The notes: generated from the sequence alone by a model not told the origin. A stretch of DNA of 64,000 bases from Sacculina carcini (GCA_916048095.2 OU696592.1:7203427-7267426), one strand, 5' to 3'. Shown: positions 18,155-29,010, numbered from the stretch's first letter. A program made the numbers and translations.

Positions 18155-20085
18155 TTTTCATTTTTTTCATTTATTTAACATTTATAATGCGCCTTTACAA
18201 TAGTTTCACAAATTCTCAAAAGCGCCACACACACACACACACCCACATTTATATGCCTACATGCACACACTCATGCATGCATGTACATATGCACACATAC
18301 ATACAAATGCATACCCACATACAATCATACACACATATACTCACATATACATATTAAGCTCAATACAGGAAAAGACGCACCTCAATCACACTCTCAATGA
18401 ATGAAACATTAGTGCATGCACAATGAAAACAAGTAAATCTAATAACATGAATAATACAATAACATTAGAATAAAACACATCATAGCGCATATGGGAGTTT
18501 AATGGCGAGCAGTGACGTGTCATAACTAGGGCTGTCAAAAGTTAATAAAGTTACTTTTTCACCTAAAGGTCACTTTTTCCTAAGCTACCTAAAACTGCAT
18601 GAAAAATTTGTGTACGATAATTATTAAACAAGTTATTAGGTTACCAAAAGTTACTTTTTCATCGTTAGGTTACTTTTTTGCTTTTAAGGTTACTTTTTTA
18701 TCGTTAGGTTAACTTTTGTTATTTTTCTTGTAATTAGGTAAGTTTACCACGAAGTTTGGTGACTTTTTGCAGAAAATAGACACAAAAACGGTATATATGA
18801 GGATAAAATAGGAAAAGAGATGGAATATTAGGTCTGAAGATCAAGAAATGTCAACATTTCTGCTGTTAGGATTTAGCAATTGATATTCATCTTAATATCC
18901 GTGCTACAAGATATTTATACGTTTTTGGGTACGCAGGATAGTGTAATTCCATTTTAGGAAATGTCCACGAACCGGAGGGTGTCGTGAGATGTTTGGAGCG
19001 TGGTATAGTACGATGTGTGAGCTCTCTATACCAGATACTGCACTGTAGCACTTGACTGTACGTATTTACTTTAACAGGAATTTGCACGTGATTTTCAGGG
19101 CGTGAGATAGCGCCATTATCTCACGTTTGACATATGGGAGGACGGGGGACAATCACACATGCAGTGTTTACGCTCACACTAATATACAAACTGTAGTACG
19201 TGCTATTTGATAAAAAGTTCCATTGAAAAAATATAAAGAACATTATTGCGACCATTACTGAAAATATTTAAATTTGCAATTAGTGTATTCAGCATTTGTA
19301 TGAGCTTTCCAATTAAAATTATATTATGATGGTTTTGCTCCTTTTTTCGATGTTAGCTAAATTATGTTAAGTCACTTTTGGTTGTTGTAAAAATGGTACC
19401 AGATCGGAGAGGGTGGAAAAGTAGTACCAACTCGGAAAGATGATAAAAAAGAAGGACTGGTGTATTTTCTTCCTTCAGAACTGCAAACAGAAATTGACCT
19501 TTTTTGAAGGAGGTTATTTTTAGGTTACCTTATTATTGGTTATTAGGTTACTTTATATGTTCACAAACAAACAACAAACAAACCGTGTATTTCATATAGC
19601 GCACTAATCAGCAAAGCCGTGATAAACATGTGATAAAACGATACAAAAGTGATAATAACTTTAAAACTCAGGTTATTTTTAGGTTACCTTTTTAGGTTAC
19701 TTTTTCTCGAAAATAAAGTTACTTTTTTCTGATTTTTAGGTTACTTTTTTGACAGCCCTAGTCATAACATATGCACTGGTAATGCTTTTTAGCCCTATTT
19801 TTAAAAACAGAAAATGAGGGAGCACTTCTCACATACAACGGCAGCTTATTGAAGAGTCGAGGAGCTTCATAACGAAAACATATGGAATACCTGGTGTCTC
19901 GAGAAGGGTATTTAGGTGTAGCCAGAAACTGTTTGTCATCTGAACGTAGATTGTGTGAAGTCGTAGACTTGAGCTCCAGCCAATTGTTAACATAGGCTGG
20001 CGACTTGAAGAACATTGCCATGTAGACAAGACACACTATCTTAAGCTCAATAATACCTTTTATCGAAAGGCATGATAGTCGAATA
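18155..20085 (-). mobile_element. LINE 3' end, interrupted by a hAT insertion
   Basis: On the minus strand 20085-19769 encodes an RT C-terminal tail with HNLRSDDKQFLATPK, then FRYEAPRLFNKLPLYVRSA and FKNRAKKHYQC. The rest of its 3' end resumes on the far side of the hAT element and finishes at about 18155 with GGCGCATTATAAATGTTAAA and a TGAAAA-type tail. The duplicated GTCATAAC at the junctions proves that the LINE was once continuous. Confidence 0.75.
18527..19760. mobile_element. 1.23-kb non-autonomous hAT element
   Basis: It starts TAGGGCTGTCAAAAG and ends CTTTTTTGACAGCCCTA. A perfect 8-bp duplication GTCATAAC lies at 18519-18526 and 19761-19768. Both subterminal regions carry many copies of TTAGGTTACTTTTT (about 18640-18730 and 19500-19745), consistent with hAT subterminal binding sites. 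No transposase motif is visible inside. Confidence 0.9.
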
Positions 20086-20089
20086 AGAT

Positions 20090-20315
20090 ACACACACACA
20101 CACACGCACACACACATACCGCGTTCACGCAAACACGCATTGCGGACTGTTTAGCGCACTCCTCTCTCTTCTGTGAACCACTGGACTCAGCGTTCACACC
20201 TCTGCTTATTTGTACACTCACACTGCTACACCAACATGCACACGCAGAAAATAGCAGCTACCGAAAACCAAACACAAATACACCACACGCCCTCCTGATG
20301 TATACATCACTATCA
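20090..20315. other. CA-rich spacer
   Basis: A (CA)n run at about 20090-20116, then gene-free sequence up to the Gypsy pol fragment. Confidence 0.5.
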
Positions 20316-21432
20316 TTAAATATAGTCTTCCAACCATAACGGTGGTCGCCGTACACGACCTGACCTCCTCGGACCTGAATCAATGATATCAGCATCTTGG
20401 TCATCGTCGCTGCTATTCTCTATCTCTCGCCGGTCCTGTGGTTCGCAAGTAGTGCGTGCATTGTTGCTGTCATTCAGGCTCCCATCTTCATCCTCACTAT
20501 CGATACGACGAATGTCGAAGAAATGACGAGGCACTCCGTCGAACTCGACATTGTTGCGAGACGTGATGCCTGTCAGCCGACCCGGTGACCAACGTGACGT
20601 ACAACGGCAATTAGGCGGTTTCACTAGACCACATTCACCAAGTCGTAATTTCGGAATGCTCCGGCTCTCAACGATATCAGGTTCCACACGGGGGTACAGC
20701 CAGCAGTAAGTGAACACGAACTGCTCGGTAAGACCGCTGACCTTGCATCCCTCGGCGACAAATTATAATAAAAAACAACTTTCAGCGGTGCTTTTCCCGT
20801 ACGCGCTGCCATGCGTTTGATGGTACGGTGGTTTCTTTCGACAATTCCATTGCCGGACGCTCGATAAGTAGCACGAAATCTACGATTCACTTTCAACTCG
20901 GAGTACAATTCGGCGATACAGTAGGAATGAAACGCTGTGCTGTCTTCGAACAAGAGCTCTGATGGCGGTCCTCTCTCACGAAACAATACCTCCAGCACCC
21001 TCGAAACTTCCTTGGCATTCTCAGACGTCACCCGCCGCCATATGGCAAAACGACTAGGCCCAGAATCAACGATAGTCAAATAAAATTAATTGTTGTAGTG
21101 TGTTGTGTCCACAGCTGATCGTGTCCAATTTTTGTTTACAGTCAACTCGCCGGTTTCATGTTGGACCGGTGCGGGATCAATTGAGCGAAACTGAGCACAT
21201 TTTCTCACACAACCTTCCATTTCCTTCCTGCGGATGTCAGGTTTCACAAGTTGGCCAGTTGGAGTGACCGTCCTACACCGAGATGATGGTCATTGTGCAA
21301 CTCTTTTATCGTCATGTTACAACAATGTTCGGGTTCAACATCTCTTCTTTTATTTTTCAGCCGTCTCTTTCCAACTCTCGTCAGTATGTCTGCGACGTTC
21401 TTTTTAAATACGACTAGCGTCACATGGATGTC

Positions 21433-21641
21433 TGAGACGTTTATATAATAAGAATCCAGAGTAATCGTACATGAGTAATCGTATAATAACGCTTAACAAG
21501 ACAAAATACAGCCACGCGTGAAATGCTCCAGACAATAACAGACAGACACAATTCGCATCACACGCGTCATTCATACGCGCACACAAGAACGATAAATATA
21601 CCACAATGTATATTTATCGTTCGAACGATAAATATACCACA
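21433..21641 (-). repeat. Gypsy-1 3' LTR (209 bp)
   Basis: Same sequence as 25442-25650. In element sense it begins TGTGGTATATTTATCG with two nested inverted TATATTTATCGTTC copies, and ends ACGTCTCA. Confidence 0.95.
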
Positions 21642-21756
21642 ATCACCCCGGCTGACTTTTCACAGAACAGCACGTACAAACACACAAAGAAACATCAAAC
21701 AGTGTGACTCTAGAGCACCACTTCAGGATGTGTCCGAACAGGACAAATGCCACCGA

Positions 21757-24700
21757 TCATTCATCACGGAAACGAGCTGGAGGTCTCCTCAACCGACTTG
21801 AACGTCTCAACTGTATTTCTTGGGATGGAGCGCTGTTATCGACGGCTAAATCAACATTTGAGTGAGACGGAGGAATCACTGGATCTTCTGGATCGGCTTC
21901 TGTTTGTATTCCGGAACCATTGCTCTGACTTCTGTGAATATTGTTGTCATTCTCCGTCACAAAGCTGTGTTCCGACAATCTCCGCTCACATGGACCACCT
22001 TTTTCACTGGAACAGTCGTTCGGACATGGAGCCAAATCTCTCGTAGACACAGTCGTTTCTCGTCCGCTGGAAAATCTCACATGAGCATACTTGTCGTTAG
22101 CTTCAAGTAATTCAACTTCTTCGACAGAATCATCATATTTAGAATGTCTATTATGATTTCTCAGATATGCCCGTTTGGAGTCAGTCAACCACGAAGGAAT
22201 CGAAATCCCCGTGCTAGATCGTCGATTGAACGAAAACATTCTCTCATGGGGAGTGCAGTTTGTTGCGACACACAATAACGATCTTATTGAATGCAGCGCG
22301 TCATACATGACATCTTGCCAGTTAGCTACGCTCAGCCCCTTCGATTGAGTTGCAAGTACAAGCGCTTTCCAGATCGTATCATTATATTTCTCACATTGAC
22401 CATTTCCTTGTGGATGGAAAGCTGTTGAGCGACTGGTGGCTACTCCCCGAGATGATAAAAACTCTTTCAACTCGTATGACATAAAAGCTGATCCTCTATC
22501 AGAATGGATAAATCCTGGTAGTCCAAAGATAGAAAATAAATGCGTTAAGCAAGCGATGACAGACCTAGAACTGGTATCAGCACAAGGATAAATGAAAGGG
22601 AATCGCGAATATTCATCAACAATAGTCAAAAAGAACCTGTTCTTGTTATACGATGGTACTGGTCCCTTAAAATCTAGACTCAATCTTTCAAACGGCTGAG
22701 TAGCCTTAATCACATGATACTCATTAGCCGAAAGATAAAACCTGGGCTTATATTTAGCACAAGTAGGGCAACATCTGCTCACTTCCTTTACATCTTCGAT
22801 TGAGCAAGGAACATTCTTACTCTTGAGAAAATGATTAAGCCTGGTAATACCTGGGTGACAAAGATCGTTATGAATTTTCACGAGGTCTGACTTGGTAACG
22901 GCCAAACAGTACTTACGTGAAAGAGCATCTGCTGAAACGTTTTCTCGTCCAGGTCGATACACAATATCAAAGTTGTAGTTTGACAGCTCCAGGCGCCAAC
23001 GAAAAATCTTGAAGTTCTTAATCCGGGAACTTAGAGTCTGGTTGAACATAAATGCTACAGCCTGTTGATCGGTGATCAACGAGAACCGCCTACCGCAAAG
23101 ATAATGACGCCACCGCTTAACAGCTTCAACTATGGCTAACGCTTCTTTCTCAACGGAAGACCAATGAGTTTCAGATTTCGATAATGTTCTGGAGAAGAAT
23201 GCAACCGGACGATCGTTTTGACTCAAGGTAGCGGCCAAGGCTCTATCAGAAGCGTCCGTTTCAACAACGAACGGCACATCTGGTTCAATTGCGCGTAAAG
23301 CAGCGTTCGCAATGCTGTTCTTGAGCTCTTCAAAAGCTAATACAGCTGATTCATCCAACGGGAACTCTGATTGGATTAATGGTTTTATCTTGTCTGCAAA
23401 ACAGGGAACCCATTTGGAGTAATACGAGAATAGTCCTATAGTGCGCAACAATTGTTTCCTAGTTGTTGGTAAAGGCATCTCCCTTAGTGGTTGCAGTCTT
23501 GAAGGGTCAGGTCGAATAATTCCATCAGATACGAGGTATCCCAAAATTTTAACCTCCGTCACAGCTGACTGACATTTGGAATGATTGAATGTGAGACCGA
23601 CATTCTGAGCCGCCTTCATGAACCTTTGAAAGTTGACATCATGCTCTTTCTGGTTACTTCCACAAATTGTAATATCATCTAAATAAGCATATGTCGCATG
23701 AAGATCATAATCACGAATAAAATCATCAATAAACCTCTGAAAGCACGCAACACCATTTGTAATCCCGAATGGAATTCTACGAAACTGGAACAGTTGATTA
23801 CCAGACTGGAACGCAGTGAAGGGCTTATCATTCTCATCAATAGGTACCTGATAGTATGCATTTTTCAGATCAACAGTACTAAAGAATCGATGCTGTGCTA
23901 TAGATTCTACAGTTTCTTCAATATTAGGTAGAGGATATGCATCGGGACGAGTGAATCTATTGACCGTCTGCGAATAATCCACTACCATTCTCTTCTTCCT
24001 TTGATCACTTTCAACGACCACGACCTGTGCTCGCCATGGCGACACCGACGGTTCTATCACTCCTTCCTTCAGTAAGCGATGCGTTTCCTGCTTGATGAAA
24101 TTCTTCTCATCCGGAGTGTACCTACGCGACTTAGTGGCGATTGAATGAGTGTTCTCGTCCATGTTACTGAACAGCGGCGGTGCACACTTTGTTTTCACGG
24201 CTGCCAAACCGCACACAAGCGGAGGCAAATCTCCTCCAAACTTAATTTCAGCAGATTGATGTTTACTGAGAAAGTCATGCCCAAGAATAACGTCAGAACA
24301 AAGCTGAGGCATCACCAACAACTTCAAATATTTGTACGTTTTTCCGCGAACGTGAAGGTTTGCCGTACACATTCTGTTTATTTGTGAAACCATCGAGCTG
24401 GAAGCCATCGATACCCTCTCTTCACAACAGCGCGTCCTGAGATTCAACCGAGATACAACAGCTTCAGATATATAACTCACCGAGCTTCCCGTGTCCAATA
24501 ACGCGTCCAACAGGTGTCGTTCATCCAGTAAAACATAGATTGTAGACTTCTTTAGGTCAGCAGGCACAGCAGCTACATGTGTGGTCGCCGCTAACGTGTT
24601 AGTCGCTGCCGCCGCCGCGTTCACCTTCGAATTTGTTACACGACACACCCTGGCAAAATGTCCACTCTTTTGACACTTGCGACAGACTGCATTGTGAGCT

Positions 24701-25413
24701 GGACAATGCTGCCGATTATGCCGCTCTCCGCCGCAAAACCAACATGATTGATTAGAACGACCCGGTGGTGTCCGGTCCATTCTCCTGACTGCTGCAACAA
24801 TCTGATCGGCTTCGTCCTGATGCTCAGTTTCTGTGATTTGGTCATTACGAGCCACTGGAATGACCGCGGCTGATAAAGGCATAGACTGCAGTTGGGTGCA
24901 ATTGAGTCTAGCCAACTCCAGTGACCTAGCAAGATCAATAGCAGTCTCCAAATCAAGATCAATCTTCTCTAGAAGACGCTGCCTGATATCATCAGAATGT
25001 AAGCCTCTAATGAAAGCGTCACGAATATACTCACTACGATATGTGACACCATCAACTGCTAAAAAACCACAGTCTTTTGACAACTCCTTCAATATTTGGA
25101 TGTACTGGTCAACGCTTTCATTTCCACTTTGTCTTCGGGCGGCCAACTGATGCCTTGAAAATACTACATTTTTCCGTTTCACGTACAACGACTGAAGCGA
25201 GGAAATCGCGGACGAATAACTAGAGCATTCGGCGATAAAACGATATACTTCTGGACTGACCAAATTCACAAGCAACGGTAGTTTTTGATTTTCATCGGCA
25301 TTTATAGCATCTATGAAATTATCAAACGTGTTCTTCCAGTGTAACCACTGTTGAGTTGAATCATTCGAGTTCGGTTCGACTGACAGGCGTTCAGGTCTCA
25401 AATACTTCTCCAT
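21757..25413 (-). CDS. Gypsy-1 Gag-Pol polyprotein (1218 aa)
   Basis: One frame from ATG at 25413 to the stop at 21757. Gag occupies about 1-215. Two CCHC knuckles lie at 224-257 (CWFCGGERHNRQHC and CRKCQKSGHFARVC). Protease: LLDTGSS at 305-311 and VILGHDFL at 375-382. Reverse transcriptase: motif A FSTVDLKNAYYQ (D515) and YLDD at 577-580. RNase H: ETDASDRALAATL from 718. Integrase: HHCC zinc domain (H848...C882-x2-C885) and catalytic D914, D972, E1008 with the canonical 35-residue spacing. The C-terminus RRSSRLRRPPARF resembles other Gypsy integrase tails. All catalytic residues are present. Gag and Pol are fused in one frame, so no frameshift is needed. Confidence 0.95.
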   Translation of the reverse strand: MEKYLRPERLSVEPNSNDSTQQWLHWKNTFDNFIDAINADENQKLPLLVNLVSPEVYRFIAECSSYSSAISSLQSLYVKRKNVVFSRHQLAARRQSGNESVDQYIQILKELSKDCGFLAVDGVTYRSEYIRDAFIRGLHSDDIRQRLLEKIDLDLETAIDLARSLELARLNCTQLQSMPLSAAVIPVARNDQITETEHQDEADQIVAAVRRMDRTPPGRSNQSCWFCGGERHNRQHCPAHNAVCRKCQKSGHFARVCRVTNSKVNAAAAATNTLAATTHVAAVPADLKKSTIYVLLDERHLLDALLDTGSSVSYISEAVVSRLNLRTRCCEERVSMASSSMVSQINRMCTANLHVRGKTYKYLKLLVMPQLCSDVILGHDFLSKHQSAEIKFGGDLPPLVCGLAAVKTKCAPPLFSNMDENTHSIATKSRRYTPDEKNFIKQETHRLLKEGVIEPSVSPWRAQVVVVESDQRKKRMVVDYSQTVNRFTRPDAYPLPNIEETVESIAQHRFFSTVDLKNAYYQVPIDENDKPFTAFQSGNQLFQFRRIPFGITNGVACFQRFIDDFIRDYDLHATYAYLDDITICGSNQKEHDVNFQRFMKAAQNVGLTFNHSKCQSAVTEVKILGYLVSDGIIRPDPSRLQPLREMPLPTTRKQLLRTIGLFSYYSKWVPCFADKIKPLIQSEFPLDESAVLAFEELKNSIANAALRAIEPDVPFVVETDASDRALAATLSQNDRPVAFFSRTLSKSETHWSSVEKEALAIVEAVKRWRHYLCGRRFSLITDQQAVAFMFNQTLSSRIKNFKIFRWRLELSNYNFDIVYRPGRENVSADALSRKYCLAVTKSDLVKIHNDLCHPGITRLNHFLKSKNVPCSIEDVKEVSRCCPTCAKYKPRFYLSANEYHVIKATQPFERLSLDFKGPVPSYNKNRFFLTIVDEYSRFPFIYPCADTSSRSVIACLTHLFSIFGLPGFIHSDRGSAFMSYELKEFLSSRGVATSRSTAFHPQGNGQCEKYNDTIWKALVLATQSKGLSVANWQDVMYDALHSIRSLLCVATNCTPHERMFSFNRRSSTGISIPSWLTDSKRAYLRNHNRHSKYDDSVEEVELLEANDKYAHVRFSSGRETTVSTRDLAPCPNDCSSEKGGPCERRLSEHSFVTENDNNIHRSQSNGSGIQTEADPEDPVIPPSHSNVDLAVDNSAPSQEIQLRRSSRLRRPPARFRDE

Positions 25414-25424
25414 TGTTCTTAAGT

Positions 25425-25440
25425 TATTTTGTCTTGTTAA
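25425..25440 (-). promoter_or_regulatory. Gypsy-1 primer-binding site complementary to own LTR
   Basis: In element sense, one base after the 5' LTR, the sequence is TTAACAAGACAAAATA. The LTR itself contains TATTTTGTCTTGTTAA (25502-25517 and 21493-21508), the exact 16-nt complement. This fits the self-priming mode known from Tf1 and sushi-type elements, rather than tRNA priming. Confidence 0.7.
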
Positions 25441-25441
25441 T

Positions 25442-25650
25442 TGAGACGTTTATATAATAAGAATCCAGAGTAATCGTACATGAGTAATCGTATAATAACG
25501 CTTAACAAGACAAAATACAGCCACGCGTGAAATGCTCCAGACAATAACAGACAGACACAATTCGCATCACACGCGTCATTCATACGCGCACACAAGAACG
25601 ATAAATATACCACAATGTATATTTATCGTTCGAACGATAAATATACCACA
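25442..25650 (-). repeat. Gypsy-1 5' LTR (209 bp)
   Basis: Identical to 21433-21641 over its full length. Confidence 0.95.
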
Positions 25651-25767
25651 ATGTCCAAACTACACTGCTCAACAAGTTCCCTAAACATTCACAGGCGACG
25701 GCGGACCAGCATTTCCGATAAGCCTTTTACCCTACCCTCTCCTCTAAGCGATGATTTCATCCAACTA

Positions 25768-26007
25768 TGTGGTGCGCTACCTGCAACAGCGTCACGCACC
25801 ACTTCGGGAAACCTGCCAGAAGCACACGCGCAGTGTCCTCTACCCTTGCAGCGTTTTGTGTGCGGCATCATATTACTCATTGTCCTCTGCTTCTGCAAGC
25901 GCTGTGCAACCGTGTGTATGTGCCAGTGTCATGTGTCGCCATATACAGTCGGTCCAGAGAACTCGTCATGTGTGCTTGTGACACTCCGTGGCGAGCCAAA
26001 CGCCACA
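25768..26007. mobile_element. Solo LTR (240 bp) inserted in the dead Gypsy pol
   Basis: Begins TGTGGTGCGCTACCTGCAAC and ends AACGCCACA, flanked by the 4-bp duplication ACTA (25764-25767, 26008-26011). Related to the solo LTR at 35080-35303, which reads TGTGGTGCGCC and ends ATGCCACA on the minus strand; both share an AGTCGGTCCA-AGAACTC block. It separates two halves of RNase H coding, so it came later than that Gypsy. Confidence 0.85.
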
Positions 26008-26202
26008 ACTACACACGGTGGCTGAGTCAGTGATAACTTCAATTTTTGACAATTCCCACTTCAGAGCCAAGCTGACACCTCTTATCGCCGCATCAAGTTC
26101 TTCCAAGTTTATGTGTCCAGCATCTGCATTTCCGCATCCATGAAGCATCTTCGTCTACCCTGCCATCAATCTCCAGCGCCACTCCGATCTCTAAGCTGCT
26201 GG

Positions 26203-26235
26203 CATTAACAAACAAACAAACAAACAAACAAACAT
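26203..26235. repeat. (AACA)n simple repeat
   Basis: About eight AACA units at the truncated end of the Gypsy pol relic. Confidence 0.85.
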
Positions 26236-26467
26236 ATATTTACTACAATATTTATTACACTAAACCCTGGTCAGTCCTGATGCCACTGTTCACCACCCTC
26301 TGTCCTGATCACATAACTCGTTTTTTCAATATCTCAATGAGCTTTTCGTGGGTGTCATCGCCAACAGTGTCATCCCACGACGCATTTTCACCCAGTGGCT
26401 TAACGTAACTACATGCCACACGGAGCCAACTGCATATTGGATAGTGTCCAATCAGCGCAACACAGAT
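26236..26467. other. Unassigned spacer
   Basis: No coding motif recognised between the AACA repeat and the next LINE. Confidence 0.4.
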
Positions 26468-26845
26468 GTTTTGTTTGTTTGTTTATTTCCGTTTTGGGGT
26501 GCACCGGCCTCTAGGACCATATGGCAACCCCCCAGTCTATTTAAAACTGAAGTACCTTAAATAATGGCTATGAAAGATGGAACAATGGAATAAATAAGGG
26601 TGATGGTGAAAGAAATGGATGTGAAGCTCAATAAATAAAATTCAATAAATAATTCTAAAGGGCAAAAGCCGTAAAATTCATAAATGCGGCCCTCAATGAC
26701 CGCCGATTGCTCCTGTCCAAGAACCTCGTCAATAGCCCGAGCGAATCCAAGACAACGTTGACGCGCCTCCGAGAATGATGGACATTCCACCAGGATGTGT
26801 TGCACGGAGAGACGTGCATTACCAGCGCTGCACGTGGGTTCAGGT
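26468..26845 (-). mobile_element. LINE 3' end abutting telomere-type repeats
   Basis: On the minus strand, immediately inside the telomeric array, PTCSAGNARLSVQHILVECP and FSEARQRCLGFA match the Cys/His finger (C-x-LSVxHILxECP) at the C-terminus of Jockey/I/R1-type LINEs. A 3' untranslated part follows and ends in an AAAC-rich tail at 26468. It is 5'-truncated exactly at the TTAGG array. Confidence 0.7.
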
Positions 26846-26847
26846 TG

Positions 26848-27769
26848 TCCTAACCTAACCTAAGCTAAGCTAACCTAACCTAACCTAACCTAACCTAACC
26901 TAACCTAACCTAACCTAACCTAACCAAACCTAACCTAACCTAACCTAACCTAACCTAACCTAACTTAACCTAACCTAACCTAACCTAACCTAACCTAACC
27001 TAACTTAACCTAACCTAACCTAACCTAGCCTAACCTAACCTAACCTAACCTAACCTAACCAAATCTAACCTAACCTAACCTAACCTAACCTAACCTACTA
27101 ACCTAACCTAACCTAACCTAACCTAAGCTAACCTAACCTAACCTAACCTAACCTAACCTAACTTAACCTAACCTAACCTAGCCTAACCTAAGCTGACCTA
27201 ACCTAACCTAACCAAACCTAACCTAACCTAACCTAACCTACTAACCTAACCTAACCTAACCTAACCTAACCTGACCTAACCTAACCTAAGCCTAACCTAA
27301 CCTATCCTAACCTAACCTAGCCTAACCTAACCTAACCAACCCAAACTAACATAACCTAACCTAACCTAGCCTAACCTAACCTAGCCTAGCCTATCCTAAC
27401 CTAACCTAACCTAACCTAACCTAACCTAACCTAACCTAACCTAACCTAACCTAACCTAACCTAACCTAACTTAACCTAACCTAACCTAGCCTAACCTAAC
27501 CTAACCTAACCTAACCTAACCTAACCTAACCTAACCTAACCTAACCTAACCTAACCTACTAACCTAACCTAACCTAACCTAACCTAAGCTAACCTAACCT
27601 AACCTAACCTAACCTAACATAACTTAACCTAACCTAACCTAGCCTAACCTAACCTAACCTAACCTAACCTAACCAAACCTAACCTAACCTAACCTAACCT
27701 AACCTAACCTAACCTAACCTACTAACCTAACCTAACCTAACCTAACCTAACCTAACCTAACCTAACCTT
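26848..27769. repeat. Interstitial (CCTAA)n / (TTAGG)n telomere-type array
   Basis: About 920 bp of CCTAA pentamers (TTAGG on the other strand), the canonical arthropod telomere repeat. It includes scattered variants (CTTAA, CCTAG, CCAAA, CTAAG) and a recurring break CCTACTAACC at about 27096, 27238, 27556 and 27719. That break shows that segments of the array were duplicated after they diverged. It lies between transposons, not at a sequence end. Confidence 0.95.
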
Positions 27770-28858
27770 CAATTCTGTTGCGCGCTGCTTATAATTTAGT
27801 GAATTTCAAGGCGCCAAGTAGCCTAGATTGTTTTCGTCGTTTTGATACGATCTTTTACGTTTTTACTAAACATTCTAAACATTTCTAAACATTTCTCAAC
27901 ATTTTTTCTAAGGCTCTTTGACTTTTTTTAGACAGTCTGGAAAATAGGAATATATGTGTATTTATACAATTCGGCCCGAAGGGCCGAATTGATGGTATTT
28001 TTTTTCACTGCACTGATTGCAAATTGTCTAAATGTCTGTTTGCACCCTATCTCCTCCTAAACCACTGGACCGATTTTGAATAAACCTGGTCCCTTGGGGT
28101 AAAATGGATACAAGAGGGTCATAGGCTAGGTTTTGTTGACCTCTGAGGTAATTTTCAAGGCCATTGAGGTCATTTGTGTCTGTTTGAGGACTTTTTTTGT
28201 TTGTTTGTCGATGGACTTTTCGTCGTTCCCGTTTTCCGCCGAACGCTGCCGCCGTCGATTTTTGTTTTGTCGCTGGCAGCTCGCATCTCGCATTCACAAC
28301 AATCTTCAATAGAAATCTTCGAAGAAGGAAGAACCAATAGAAATTAAAAAGAGACAGTCATCTCCCCACGCCGGCCTCATCCCGCGGATTCGGCCTCATC
28401 CCGCGGATGTAATCTGTCCATAATGTGTAGTTGGTTTAGGATATCAAGGCCGAATTGGGGGCATGCAGCTTTGGATCTGGTTTGCGGCCAGACAAAGCTG
28501 CACGTCTACTTAATTTAATTGGATTGTTAATAAAACCTTAGACATTCATTGCTTCACTTCGAACCAGAAATATTACGGTTTAGCTCGATCTTTTGTACTG
28601 GGATTCCGATGTTTTCCAATGTACTAATTCAAAAATTATGTTCCAACAACAAACTTTTCCAAGATGATTAAGGCTCTTCTAGTGTGCAATTTTGATATTT
28701 TTAATTATTCCGATATATTTAGATTTTTATTCCACTGAAAAAGCAATAAGAAATATATCTAAGTAATATTTATTATTGCAATATTACTTTATGAAAGTTA
28801 TATTTATCAAAGCTAATCAACGCACTGTTCTAATGCTATTTTTGACACATGCATTTTC
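27770..28858. other. Gene-free stretch with palindrome and short duplication
   Basis: AATTCGGCCCGAAGGGCCGAATT at 27968-27990 is a near-perfect palindrome. CGGCCTCATCCCGCGGAT occurs twice in tandem near 28370-28407. The text between resembles transposon-derived non-coding sequence, but I cannot name the family. Confidence 0.4.
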
Positions 28859-28861
28859 GTC

Positions 28862-29010
28862 GTTAGGTTAGGTTGGTTAGGTTGGGTTAGTTACACTTTC
28901 TGCCGTCAGAGAGCGCTAGCATCGCTGGGACGTAGTGCGCCTGTTAGCTCCGCCTCCATTCTGCTACGCGCACTTTGGAGCGACACGCAAACAGGGTAGT
29001 GACCCTGTCT
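28862..29010. promoter_or_regulatory. Possible promoter for the coiled-coil gene
   Basis: A short TTAGGTTAGGTTGG run is followed by G+C-rich sequence with GCTCCGCCTCC and CGCGCACTTTGGAGCG near 28945-28985, in otherwise AT-rich DNA about 650 bp before the coding exon. There is no TATA box. This is inference from composition only. Confidence 0.25.

Larger units (their letters stand above)
21433..25650 (-). mobile_element. Intact Ty3/Gypsy element (Gypsy-1) with identical LTRs
   Basis: 209-bp LTRs at 21433-21641 and 25442-25650 are identical by eye. The target duplication ATGTC is at 21428-21432 and 25651-25655. A single Gag-Pol frame of 1218 codons has no disruption. Identical LTRs imply a recent insertion, and the element could be mobile. 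It lies within the dead Gypsy pol. Next to the 5' LTR is a 16-nt site complementary to the element's own LTR. Confidence 0.95.
20316..26205 (-). pseudogene. Dead Ty3/Gypsy pol (RNase H to integrase), split by two insertions
   Basis: Reading the minus strand from 26205: RNase H start (ASSLEIGVALEIDGRV, then shifted INLEELDAAIRGVSLALKW and ITDSATV near 26030), then after a solo LTR the linker SEMLVRRRL near 25710. After a complete Gypsy insertion it continues with VTLVVFKKNVADILTRVGK near 21410, the integrase zinc domain (ELHNDHHLGV near 21300, C-x3-C), the core block YLTIVDSGPSRFAIWRR near 21080, NGIVERNHRTIKRMA near 20830, and a C-terminus RRSGRVRRPPLWLEDYI ending at 20318. Frameshifts and missing RT make it non-functional. 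It ends at an (AACA)n run near 26205. Confidence 0.75.

Noticed and set aside
26848..27769. A true chromosome end
   Set aside because: Normal sequence and transposons continue on both sides, so it is interstitial.
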